Shown here: one piece after another, positions 22,407-31,453 of the stretch | How the letters are laid out: each line of letters begins with the position of its first letter | Position numbering within the stretch: position 1 is the stretch's first letter | IMG/VR virus record: IMGVR_UViG_3300010885_061961 | Coordinates: 1 to 33,243 of that record | Source: a virus | Direction: 5' to 3' (one strand) | Length of the DNA stretch: 33,243 nucleotides | Translations under genes and position numbers: made by a program | Notes under the pieces: generated by a model | What the model saw: the letters and a program-made list of their open reading frames with translations, nothing else | What the model was told of the DNA's origin: nothing | Database searches by the model: none

Positions 22407-22898
22407 ATGGTAGATTCAATTACAGAAAGCAGAATAAAACTACTCCATCCTAAAGTTAGAGATGAAGTTAGAGCTTTGGTAAACAAGGCAAATGATCAGT
22501 TAACCAAGCATTCTCAGATGAGAATAGTTCAAGGACTTAGAACAATTGAAGAACAGGATGCATTATATGCTCAAGGAAGAACTTTGCCTGGTAAAAAAGT
22601 AACAAATGCAAAAGGCGGTCAAAGTTATCATAACTTTGGTTTGGCAATTGATTTTGCACTAGTTATAGACAATAAAGACATTTCTTGGGATTTAAAGAAG
22701 GATTGGGACGGAGATAAGATAGTGGATTGGATGGAAGTAGTAAGTGTTTTCACTAAAGCAGGATGGGAATGGGGTGGTACTTGGAAGTTCCAAGACAATC
22801 CTCATTTTGAGAAAAGATTCTCTTTAACTTGGCAACAGATGTTAAATAAACACAATAAAAAAGATTTTATACCGGGTACAAACTATATAAATATTTAA
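22407..22898 (+). CDS. M15 peptidase endolysin (L-alanyl-D-glutamate peptidase type)
   Basis: A 163-residue zinc peptidase of family M15, cutting the peptide stems of peptidoglycan. The zinc ligands are visible: H75 and D82 in SYHNFGLAIDF and H133 in NPHFEKR; GWEWGGTWK (about residues 119-127) provides the candidate catalytic acid. RIVQGLRTIEEQDALYAQGR is the standard N-terminal signature of T5-like endolysins. No signal peptide. Placed within the baseplate module, it could serve in host lysis or be a virion-borne enzyme. Confidence 0.88.
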   Translation: MVDSITESRIKLLHPKVRDEVRALVNKANDQLTKHSQMRIVQGLRTIEEQDALYAQGRTLPGKKVTNAKGGQSYHNFGLAIDFALVIDNKDISWDLKKDWDGDKIVDWMEVVSVFTKAGWEWGGTWKFQDNPHFEKRFSLTWQQMLNKHNKKDFIPGTNYINI

Positions 22899-22901
22899 AT
22901 A

Positions 22902-24002
22902 ATGGCAGTATATAAAATATTCGCAGAGAAGGATGCTACTATATATTCAGACTACGAAACTATGAATTCTGGTCTAGATCCTGTATTGGAGTTGACTAAG
23001 AATACTAGTTTGTTGTATCCTAGCCAATCATCAACAGCTAGAATGTTGATAAAATTTTCAGATGACGATATATTAGACATCAAGAATAATTATATACTGA
23101 ACAAACCATTTTCAGCATATTTGAAGATATATTTAGCAGATTCTACGGGTTTACCTACTGATTACACTGTAGAGGCTTATCCCATATCAGGATCTTGGGA
23201 TATGGGCACAGGTAAATATGGGGATGTGCCCATAACATCAAATGGAGTTACTTGGAAATATAGAGGTTCAGGAATGACAAATCAATGGACCACTAGCAGC
23301 TTCGCATCCGGATCCACAGCATATAACACCATATACAATCCAGGAGGGGGTACTTGGTATGTAGCAGCAAAAGCATCACAATCTTTCGGAGTTTACACTG
23401 ACAAAGATATAAACATGGATGTTACAAATATAATAAAATCTTACATATCATCATCCATTCCAAATAATGGAATAATACTAAAAACATCAGGATCCTTAGA
23501 ATTTGATAAAGGGTATAACTATATACTCAATTTCTTCTCTAGAGATACTCATACAGTATATCCTCCGATATTGGAATTAAAGTGGGATGACTCATCTTAC
23601 AATACTTCGGGATCAACTGCTAGCTCAGTAGTAAGCCAAGACATTAGAGTTACAATCTCTAATAACAAGGAAATATTTAACCAATATGAAAAATATAGGT
23701 TTAGATTAAATGTAAGAGATCAATTTCCTACTAGAACTTTCGCCACATCATCCATATACAATCAAGCTAAATATCTCCCAACCTCTTCTTATTACTCTAT
23801 AAGAGATGTTAAATCAGATTCAGATGTTATTGATTTTGATGTAAATTACACTAAAATAAGTGCTGACACAAATGGTAACTATTTTGATGTGTATATGAAT
23901 GGTTTAGAGCCTGAGAGGTATTATAAATTGTTGATTAAAACTGTAATAAGTGGATCTACTGTTGTTTTTGATGATAGATACTTTTTTAAAGTAATAGAAT
24001 AA
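22902..24002 (+). CDS. Virion protein with DNRLRE / CBM96-like domain
   Basis: A 366-residue protein. Residues 1-235 fit the DNRLRE (CBM96-like) beta-sandwich pattern: ATIYSDYETMNSGLDPVLEL, RMLIKFSDDDI, AYLKIYLAD, TVEAYPISGSWDMG, NMDVTNIIKSYISS and NNGIILKTSGS. Proteins with this domain often bind polysaccharides. The remaining 130 residues are strand-rich with an F-R-L-N-V-R-D pattern. Location inside the baseplate-tail module suggests a structural protein, perhaps a receptor-binding or fibre-adaptor element. The domain call is by eye; moderate certainty. Confidence 0.62.
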   Translation: MAVYKIFAEKDATIYSDYETMNSGLDPVLELTKNTSLLYPSQSSTARMLIKFSDDDILDIKNNYILNKPFSAYLKIYLADSTGLPTDYTVEAYPISGSWDMGTGKYGDVPITSNGVTWKYRGSGMTNQWTTSSFASGSTAYNTIYNPGGGTWYVAAKASQSFGVYTDKDINMDVTNIIKSYISSSIPNNGIILKTSGSLEFDKGYNYILNFFSRDTHTVYPPILELKWDDSSYNTSGSTASSVVSQDIRVTISNNKEIFNQYEKYRFRLNVRDQFPTRTFATSSIYNQAKYLPTSSYYSIRDVKSDSDVIDFDVNYTKISADTNGNYFDVYMNGLEPERYYKLLIKTVISGSTVVFDDRYFFKVIE

Positions 24003-24004
24003 TC

Positions 24005-24334
24005 ATGGAACCTGTAAAAATAGAAAGAAAAATATTTGGAAAAAGTACTTTTACTAATGTAGTAGATACTAGCTTTAGTCAACTGATTCCGGTTGAATCT
24101 AAAACTGTAACCCAAAGTCCTGTATCAATAGATACTTTTTTTGATAATTATGATACTCTATTTTATGATATACCATATAGCGGATCTATAAATTCACATG
24201 AAACTCTAGTGATGAGAAGTTCTGAACATATTGGAGTAAATATTTCAGATATGCAAGAAGAGATAAGAAATTTAAGAGAGGAAAATGTCTCTTTAAAGAG
24301 ACAATTATTTATTATAACAAATCCTAACAAATAA
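24005..24334 (+). CDS. Small tail-module protein with C-terminal coiled coil
   Basis: A 109-residue protein. Its middle is strand-rich (TFFDNYDTLFYDIPYSGSIN) and its C-terminus a short coiled coil (ISDMQEEIRNLREENVSLKR). Small proteins of this type, with a trimerising helix, occur in the tail modules of T4-like phages. Translationally coupled to the next, very large gene by TAATG. Function unknown. Confidence 0.7.
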   Translation: MEPVKIERKIFGKSTFTNVVDTSFSQLIPVESKTVTQSPVSIDTFFDNYDTLFYDIPYSGSINSHETLVMRSSEHIGVNISDMQEEIRNLREENVSLKRQLFIITNPNK

Positions 24335-27300
24335 TGGTAGTTTCGGAAAAAAGAATAAACGTAAATTTAAATAAGTACGATACTATAGATGAATCTCTAA
24401 TAGCGTCAAGAGATTTTTTGAGATTATTTGGTATTAAAGAAGACTATGTAGAGGCTCACGTATATACTTTAGATGGTAGAATTTTATACTCGGACTACGA
24501 TTATAAAGACTATAGTATACCCGGGACTTTACAAGGAAAGGAAGTTACTACCACTAGTGAGTTGGTATTTAATCCGAGCAAGCTAGTACAGTATTTAGGA
24601 TACTATGTAGGCACTTTTAGAGTAGAATACAACATATTAAGAAAGAAAGTAATAGATATTAATCAGAAAGTATTTTTTATAAAAGAAATATCTCCTAATA
24701 GAAAAGAAATCAGGATTTCATCAAACTCGATATCTAGTAAAGATATACAAGATGGTGTAGTTAATTTTATAAATGAGATGCAAAATTCATCTTATTATAA
24801 AGATTTTCTTTTAAATTTTGGAGATAATAAGATAATAAATGCTGTAAATATAGCTTTAGATACAAACACTAACCCATATTCTATATTAGTTAAGCTGTAT
24901 CAACCGCTACCAAATGATTTTAATCTAAAGGACTCTTTTTGGTTTGTAGAAGAAATGTCTACTCCGATAGTTTATGAAGTAGAATTATTTCCCGAAATAA
25001 TAAAAGTACCTGATCCTTTTTTAAAATCTGCTAATTTTGATATTGAATTAGATTCTATAAGCAATAGTAGTTCTGATTATGAGAATAAAGAATCATTACT
25101 AAAAGTAGATTCCTTATCTTCTTATCAGCAGCTGCAAAATACTCTTAATAATAAGAGTGTATCTATAAATGTAGACTATTCAGATTATAGTAACTTTATA
25201 CATTTTTCTTCTGCTACCAACAGACTGTATAATTTCATACAGAAATTAGAGGATATAGAATACTATAATTTAAATATCTCAAAATTAAATAATATACCGT
25301 CCGCTTCTCTAAACACAACAGGGAGTGCATATACCTATCAACAAAAGATAGATAGCGTAATAACTAATTTTGATGGGTATGAAACGTATTTATACTACGA
25401 ATCAGGTTCATCTTGTTGGCCCAAATCAAATACAACAAAACCATATACTTTATACCCAACTACAAGTTCTGTAGCTTTATCTTGGGTAGGCAGTCTAGAC
25501 TACAAATCTATATATTACGGTGGTCAAATATTATCAGCATCTTTTTATGATAATGAAAACCAAGACAATCTTTCTGGTACTATACCTGAATACATAAGAA
25601 TAGATGATAGAAATCAAAAGTATGAGTTATTTGTTCAAATGATTGGTCAGCATTTTGATAGTATTTGGTTGTATATAAAATCAATAATAGATTTGTATAA
25701 GACTTCTAATAGCCTAAAAAGAGGAATATCAAAAGATTTAGTGTATTATATACTAAGTTCTTTGGGTATAAAATTGTACAATTCTAAATCAAATTATGAT
25801 CTATATCAATATTATGTAGGTATTCAATCAAATGTAAATCTTAATGATACCTATGATGATTTAGATAATACCAACTATGGTTATTATGATTATTCATATT
25901 TTGGTCCATCTAATGATCAAAATATATTACTAATAAGGGCTGTATTAGAGGATACCTCAGGGGAAAATGTTCAAAAAGAAATACTAAAGAGAATATATCA
26001 TAACTTGTCTCAATTAGTAAAAAAGAAAGGTACTTCAGATGGTTTAGATGATTTAGTAAATTTATTTGGAATTCCTGATACTATACTATCTTCTCAAGGT
26101 TTTGGAGGATCAGATAAGACCAATAATTTCATAGAGTACACTTATGATAGATTTTCATATGCTTTATACACTAGCGGTTCTCAAATAGTTTTACCTTGGG
26201 ATTATCTACAGGCTAGTTATATATCCCCGATAAATAGATACACTCCGGACACAGTAGAACTTCGTTTTAAGCCTGATAAAAACACATACAACCTAACATC
26301 ATCTTTAATAGAGGTTTGTAGCGGTAGTTCAAATTCTAGAAGCCTAGGTGTGACAATATCCCCTAACTCTACTAAAGGGTACCCGTATAGTAATGTCACA
26401 TTACATATTTCCGGTTCAGGAGGTATGTCAACAGCATCAGTATCTTTACCGATATATAACTTAGATTATACTGGTGAAGTGTATTGGTGGAATTTGATGA
26501 TTAAGAGAAATACTCAAAAAAACTTAAATCAAATAAACGATGCCCAAACATACAGCATATTTGTATCTAATAAAATAGATACAAGAATAGGGCATCAAGG
26601 ATCCGCTTCTATTTACGTACCTCCTGGGTCATCATCCTACAACTATTCTTGGAATAAAGGGTACCAAACAATGTATGTTGGGGGATCTAAATATCCCGAT
26701 TTCGGTATATTTAAAAGCGGTAGTAGTTTCGTAGGCTCACTACAAGAGCTTAGGTATTGGGCAGAGCCGCTGAGCACCGCATCATACTTCGCCCACACAC
26801 TGAACCCAGAGTCAATACAAGGAAATACAAGCTCATCTGCTTACGATAAATTAGCTGCTACATTCACATTAGGAAACAATCTATATGTGTACCCACATTA
26901 CTATGTTAAAACATTAGCATCTACTCATCCTAATCAAAAATCAAACATATTTTCTACAGCAGGTATTAGCCAAGTAGCAACTTTTAACTATTTTCCCGAT
27001 ACAAAAAACTATGTTACAAACACAGAACAGTATGTTGCTAATTCACCAAACTCTGTATACGCTAATCCCGTTAATCAAAAAATAAGGATAATAGACAACT
27101 ACATAACAGGAAGTGTATTATCTCCTTTTTTAAGACTAGAAGATGATTCTTTATATAATTTCACAAAAGACACACATATAACTGATGTTTCATTTTCTCC
27201 ACAAAATGAGATAAATAAAGATATAATAGCACAATACGGAAATACTTTCGATATAGATCAGTTAATTGGAGATCCTAGAGATAGTTCAAAAAAAGAATAC

Positions 27301-27696
27301 CCTAACTTAATAACATTAAATTCAGAATATTATAGTAAATTTGTATCTAAATATAATTTAAAAGATTATATAAGAGTTGTGCAATTTTATGATAACTCTC
27401 TATTTAAAATGATAAGGGATTTTGCCCCTAGTAGAGACATCATAAATACAGGATTGACAATAAAGTCACCTATATTAGAGAGACCTAAAAATAAAGTCAC
27501 TCAAACTGAATTAGTAGAAAACTATCAATACTACGAAACTGAAATAACAGGATCAAGTATAGAAGCAGACAGTATTTACATAAGTGGTTTGGGTGACGGT
27601 AGAGATTTTTATACAGGAGAAATTTTTGGAGCAGAGATAGATGTGAATAGAGTTTTTACAACAAAAAACAATAATCCATACAAATTATGGCGATAG
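24334..27696 (+). CDS. Large baseplate/tail protein with concanavalin-like domain
   Basis: A 1120-residue protein. The N-terminal 200 residues are a conserved tail-protein region. Around residues 420-600 KYELFVQMIGQHFDSIWLYI and KEILKRIYHNLSQLVKKKGT, then GLDDLVNLFGIPD, resemble the P2 gpI-like tail proteins. Residues 625-830 form a concanavalin/LamG-like beta-sandwich (VELRFKPD, GEVYWWNLMIKR, QTMYVGGSKYPDFG, GSLQELRYWAEPLS), usually carbohydrate binding. The C-terminus returns to a baseplate-like region (IRVVQFYDNSLFKMIRDFAP). By size and place after gp6 it could be the counterpart of wedge protein gp7, but I cannot prove that. It overlaps the next gene by 10 bases. Confidence 0.7.
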   Translation: MVVSEKRINVNLNKYDTIDESLIASRDFLRLFGIKEDYVEAHVYTLDGRILYSDYDYKDYSIPGTLQGKEVTTTSELVFNPSKLVQYLGYYVGTFRVEYNILRKKVIDINQKVFFIKEISPNRKEIRISSNSISSKDIQDGVVNFINEMQNSSYYKDFLLNFGDNKIINAVNIALDTNTNPYSILVKLYQPLPNDFNLKDSFWFVEEMSTPIVYEVELFPEIIKVPDPFLKSANFDIELDSISNSSSDYENKESLLKVDSLSSYQQLQNTLNNKSVSINVDYSDYSNFIHFSSATNRLYNFIQKLEDIEYYNLNISKLNNIPSASLNTTGSAYTYQQKIDSVITNFDGYETYLYYESGSSCWPKSNTTKPYTLYPTTSSVALSWVGSLDYKSIYYGGQILSASFYDNENQDNLSGTIPEYIRIDDRNQKYELFVQMIGQHFDSIWLYIKSIIDLYKTSNSLKRGISKDLVYYILSSLGIKLYNSKSNYDLYQYYVGIQSNVNLNDTYDDLDNTNYGYYDYSYFGPSNDQNILLIRAVLEDTSGENVQKEILKRIYHNLSQLVKKKGTSDGLDDLVNLFGIPDTILSSQGFGGSDKTNNFIEYTYDRFSYALYTSGSQIVLPWDYLQASYISPINRYTPDTVELRFKPDKNTYNLTSSLIEVCSGSSNSRSLGVTISPNSTKGYPYSNVTLHISGSGGMSTASVSLPIYNLDYTGEVYWWNLMIKRNTQKNLNQINDAQTYSIFVSNKIDTRIGHQGSASIYVPPGSSSYNYSWNKGYQTMYVGGSKYPDFGIFKSGSSFVGSLQELRYWAEPLSTASYFAHTLNPESIQGNTSSSAYDKLAATFTLGNNLYVYPHYYVKTLASTHPNQKSNIFSTAGISQVATFNYFPDTKNYVTNTEQYVANSPNSVYANPVNQKIRIIDNYITGSVLSPFLRLEDDSLYNFTKDTHITDVSFSPQNEINKDIIAQYGNTFDIDQLIGDPRDSSKKEYPNLITLNSEYYSKFVSKYNLKDYIRVVQFYDNSLFKMIRDFAPSRDIINTGLTIKSPILERPKNKVTQTELVENYQYYETEITGSSIEADSIYISGLGDGRDFYTGEIFGAEIDVNRVFTTKNNNPYKLWR

Positions 27697-29687
27697 ATTA
27701 CGAATTTTTTATAAGATCAGACTACAATACTACCATAAACAATGTTTCGGCTAGTAATACATCTTTATTTTTTAAAAAAATAAACAAAGATAATACTAGT
27801 ATATTAGAAGATGTTGAAATGCAAGATTCTAATTATAGTAATACTTCTCATTTGAATTCTAGGTACTACGGTGCTAAGTCAACTAGTAATAATTACACTT
27901 TCTACACAGATGGTGATAATTCTTATGGTAAAAATGCTGCAATAGATATAAACACTACTAAATTTGCTTGGGCTAATTCAATAAGCCCTAAAAATTTAAA
28001 TTTCTGTGATAAAACTACTGTAAATATAAAATATTTAATTGATGCTTCAGGATCTTTAACTGAATTATCAACTAAAAATAATAATTTGTTTGAAGTACAA
28101 AGCATGTACAAACATGGAGATACTTTAAACATATCTCTACTTGATAAACTGAATCCTACCAATCAATCAAATTTAGAAGGAGATAAGATTATTTACGAAG
28201 GAGGTTATAGCTATGCTCCCATAATCTACAGAGAATTAAACGAGAGACTTGATTTTTTATATAATGACCCAAAAACAACAGCAACTAGTAAACTAGGAAC
28301 AAAAACCGTAAATAAAAATTCTTATGTATTTGAAGTTATAGGAAATCAAGACACTGATTTTTATTCCGCAACTGATTCATATACTACTTTTAAAATAAAC
28401 GGATCCCCACAATCAAATCAACGTTTTTCTTTTAACAAAAACCCATCAAAAACTTGGCCATACACAGCTATTTCATTAAGAACAACAGGCCCATACCAAA
28501 TGTACAATGGTAGAACTTTTTCTCTTAATGGACCGGGACAAGCCGAACTAGAATCAAATAGTAATTATTATACTTTAGATTGGTTTACCCCTAACTCTTC
28601 AGCATCGGCTGATGGTGGGTATGTTACAGCTGATAACGTAGGCAGTATGAGAACTAATGCTACGGGTACGGATAGGTATCAATACTACGTAGCCCCTAGA
28701 TATTCAAATTATTCTATAAATGTAAACATTCCTATAAAAATTAAGTATGACATAAATAAAGATGCTGGTTTTTCAACTTTTAAAATACTAGGTATAGTAG
28801 AATATCAAAAGTATGGAGAAACTGGGTGGAATTTTGTCGCAAATACTGAATTACAAATAATAAATATACCTATTAATAATGAGATAGGTGTTGATACTAA
28901 AAATAGTTCTATACGAATAGATGGTGATGGTTCTGTATCATCCGGTAATCCTTACATACAGGTACATTGTGTATTAAACAATGCTAGCTGTGTTATGGAA
29001 CAGGATGATAAAATTAGATTAAAAGTATACTTTGCTGAAACAAAAAATTTTTTTAATAGAACAGAGGGTATTTATTTTGAAATAGGGTCTGGAGATAGTT
29101 CTACTTCTTTCTTTGAAGTGTGGGATCTCACCAATTCCGGAACATCAACAGTATCTTCTGTGAGTCTGCAAGCTGCTCCCTCTATTTTTAATTTGGACTC
29201 AGATAATCAAACTATAGTATTTAATAACTCAGCATCTTTGTTGTACAAAAATGTGGTATTTACTGCTCCTACAGGTAGTGGAAATATAAGCAGTTATTAT
29301 AGTCCTATTGAAGATTCATTTGAATTTAAAGTAGGAGATATGGTTAGATTCGCCACATACAATATTATTAAAGCAGATCTTTATAAAATAATAGAAGTAA
29401 CAGAACCTGTAACATCTTATTTTGGAACTGATGTTGTATTGTTAGAGCCTCTGAAAATAAAATTAGATAGATTAATTAACTACAATGATGTAAATTCTCG
29501 TACCTTTGCATTCTTGAGGAGGAAGGATGATGAAACTAGCATAATATTAGACTTTAAGAAAAAAGAGGGTGCGACTTCTAATGGGCTAGTGATACCATAT
29601 AATTTAGATAAAAATATTAGGAATAATGTGAGTAATATAATATCTCCACTAAAAGATAAAATACTTTCTAAAATTTTAATAGTCTAA
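27687..29687 (+). CDS. Large tail/baseplate structural protein
   Basis: A 666-residue protein starting MAIDYEFFIRSDYN, beta-rich throughout, with Asn/Ser/Thr-rich segments. Residues 545-640 (FEFKVGDMVRFATYNIIKAD and DVVLLEPLKIKLDRL) look like a conserved structural fold, and the end (NNVSNIISPLKDKILSKILI) is helical. No named family recognised. Its overlap with the preceding large gene and its length suggest a baseplate periphery or fibre-attachment protein. Confidence 0.7.
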   Translation: MAIDYEFFIRSDYNTTINNVSASNTSLFFKKINKDNTSILEDVEMQDSNYSNTSHLNSRYYGAKSTSNNYTFYTDGDNSYGKNAAIDINTTKFAWANSISPKNLNFCDKTTVNIKYLIDASGSLTELSTKNNNLFEVQSMYKHGDTLNISLLDKLNPTNQSNLEGDKIIYEGGYSYAPIIYRELNERLDFLYNDPKTTATSKLGTKTVNKNSYVFEVIGNQDTDFYSATDSYTTFKINGSPQSNQRFSFNKNPSKTWPYTAISLRTTGPYQMYNGRTFSLNGPGQAELESNSNYYTLDWFTPNSSASADGGYVTADNVGSMRTNATGTDRYQYYVAPRYSNYSINVNIPIKIKYDINKDAGFSTFKILGIVEYQKYGETGWNFVANTELQIINIPINNEIGVDTKNSSIRIDGDGSVSSGNPYIQVHCVLNNASCVMEQDDKIRLKVYFAETKNFFNRTEGIYFEIGSGDSSTSFFEVWDLTNSGTSTVSSVSLQAAPSIFNLDSDNQTIVFNNSASLLYKNVVFTAPTGSGNISSYYSPIEDSFEFKVGDMVRFATYNIIKADLYKIIEVTEPVTSYFGTDVVLLEPLKIKLDRLINYNDVNSRTFAFLRRKDDETSIILDFKKKEGATSNGLVIPYNLDKNIRNNVSNIISPLKDKILSKILIV

Positions 29688-29707
29688 ATACAAAACAAAC
29701 TAATCTG

Positions 29708-29716
29708 ATATTTATA
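29708..29716 (+). promoter_or_regulatory. ATATTTATA motif before distal tail genes
   Basis: Exact ATATTTATA in the 54-base gap between 29687 and 29742, 25 bases before the start codon and preceded by TAATCTG, nearly the same lead-in as at 19678. Confidence 0.5.
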
Positions 29717-29741
29717 TTAAATAATTTAAAAAAATAAAGCT

Positions 29742-30404
29742 TTGGGATATTTAAATAACGAGGTGGTGACAGTAGATGCTGTACTTACCAAAAAAGGAAG
29801 AGAATTATTAGCTAGAAATGACGGGTCTTTTAAAATAACTCAGTTTTCAATGGCTGATGATGAAATAGATTATACTTTATACAATCCAAACCACCCATCA
29901 GGATCGGCTTTTTACGGAGAAGCTATTGAGAACATGCCTTTACTAGAAGCATTCCCTGACGAAAACCAAATAATGAAGTACAAGTTAGTAACTCTTCCAA
30001 GAGGAACTAGCAAATTACCGGTTATAAACGTTGGCTACAACAACATTACACTAAAACAAGGAGCTTCATTAGTAATAACTCCTCAGACATTAAATTATTT
30101 AGGATCTACTAGTACATTTGAACCAAACGGTTATATACTAACTGTCGGAGATTCTAGATTGTTGTCAACATTTACAGCTATAGGAATAGACACTACTAAT
30201 TTAGGTACACAAAACAACAATACAACTACTACAGGAACTCAGATAAGTAAAACTCTAATAGGAACATCTTTCACATTGGTGGGTACTACTATTGATACTT
30301 TATTTGGAAGCAGTTTAACAAGTTTGAATACTACCATAACTGTTACTGGTAGAGATTCTGGTGCTAGATTTAGTGTGCCATTAACCGTAACAAAGAATAA
30401 ATAA
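29742..30404 (+). CDS. T4-like virion structural protein with TTG start
   Basis: A 220-residue protein. MGYLNNEVVTVDAVLTKKGR with ELLARNDGSFKITQFSMADD following is a strongly conserved opening found in structural proteins of many T4-like phages. The start is a TTG codon at 29742; no in-frame ATG near the conserved N-terminus exists, so a TTG start is required. The middle is strand-rich and the last 70 residues are Thr-rich (NNNTTTTGTQISKTLIGTSF). It starts a new block with its own proposed late motif. Exact role unknown. Confidence 0.78.
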   Translation: MGYLNNEVVTVDAVLTKKGRELLARNDGSFKITQFSMADDEIDYTLYNPNHPSGSAFYGEAIENMPLLEAFPDENQIMKYKLVTLPRGTSKLPVINVGYNNITLKQGASLVITPQTLNYLGSTSTFEPNGYILTVGDSRLLSTFTAIGIDTTNLGTQNNNTTTTGTQISKTLIGTSFTLVGTTIDTLFGSSLTSLNTTITVTGRDSGARFSVPLTVTKNK

Positions 30405-30414
30405 ATAAATACAA

Positions 30415-31437
30415 ATGTCTTTTATACAATTTGGAACAGATGATAGTGTTATTAGCTCAGAATTAATAACATCTCCTTTATGGACAAACAATAATTATGC
30501 TGCTACCGCATCTTTTACCTCAAGTTTACAACAGTCATCAAAAAGCGGTAAAACTTATTTAAATATTTACAACATAGATACTACTATTACGGGATCAGAA
30601 GTGCAATATTCTATTGCTTACGGTCACGTATCAGGTAGTGGTTCTGCTTTGTTTAATTCTAATGTCCAAGGAAATAGCCCTACTAGAGATGTTTATGGTC
30701 AGTATAGGAACTTAATATACGGAGATGAGAACACATATTTCACTTTCGGAAGTAACTTAGTAAGTAGAGACATACTAGTAATAAACGTAAATAGATCTAG
30801 ATATAAGGAAAGCATAAACCTAGGAAGTTGGAACTTAGTTTTATCCGGAAGCGTACCGATAACTCTTACAGATAACAGTAAAGACGTTTCAGTTACTAGT
30901 TTCATAGCAGGAAATAAAGTTTACAACATAGTAAGCGGTTCTTTAGGAAGCAGCTATAATGGACAAACAGTACAAACAAATAGCGGAAGTTATGGACTAT
31001 TTTTCCCTGATATGGGATTTTTGGTTTTAAATCCTAGAGCCCTAGCATTATCTTCTGCAAATGGAGGTATATCATTATCTGTAGATGAAACATCTGCTAA
31101 CACTTATAGTGATACATACAACAAAAGTTTGCATTATTTTTATTTAGCAATAAATAAAGGTTCTTATTTTTCAGGAAGAAGTCAGGAGACTATATCATCT
31201 AGATACTTTTTTGTAAACGCTAAAAGTCCTCAATTTAATTACACTACTAATCCTTCTATCATTGATAATAATGGTAATATACTTTATTCTGTTCTTATAG
31301 ACAGTCCACAAGTATATCCAACTACTATAGGATTGTATAATGATTTTGGTGAGCTTTTGGCCGTAGCTAAACTTAGTAAACCTTTACCTAAAGATTTCAC
31401 TAAACAACTGACCTGTAGAGTTAAATTGGAATTTTAA
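30415..31437 (+). CDS. Virion structural protein, beta-rich
   Basis: A 340-residue protein starting MSFIQFGTDDSVISSELITS, followed by Ser/Gly-rich beta structure (ATASFTSSLQQSSKSGKTYL; SYGLFFPDMGFLVLNPRALA) and a C-terminal part (SSRYFFVNAKSPQFNYTTNP; KLSKPLPKDFTKQLTCRVKL). This arrangement is familiar from structural genes next to the 29742-type protein in large T4-like phages. Function otherwise unknown. Lies 10 bases after its upstream neighbour. Confidence 0.72.
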   Translation: MSFIQFGTDDSVISSELITSPLWTNNNYAATASFTSSLQQSSKSGKTYLNIYNIDTTITGSEVQYSIAYGHVSGSGSALFNSNVQGNSPTRDVYGQYRNLIYGDENTYFTFGSNLVSRDILVINVNRSRYKESINLGSWNLVLSGSVPITLTDNSKDVSVTSFIAGNKVYNIVSGSLGSSYNGQTVQTNSGSYGLFFPDMGFLVLNPRALALSSANGGISLSVDETSANTYSDTYNKSLHYFYLAINKGSYFSGRSQETISSRYFFVNAKSPQFNYTTNPSIIDNNGNILYSVLIDSPQVYPTTIGLYNDFGELLAVAKLSKPLPKDFTKQLTCRVKLEF

Positions 31438-31453
31438 ATTGTTATGAAAAATA

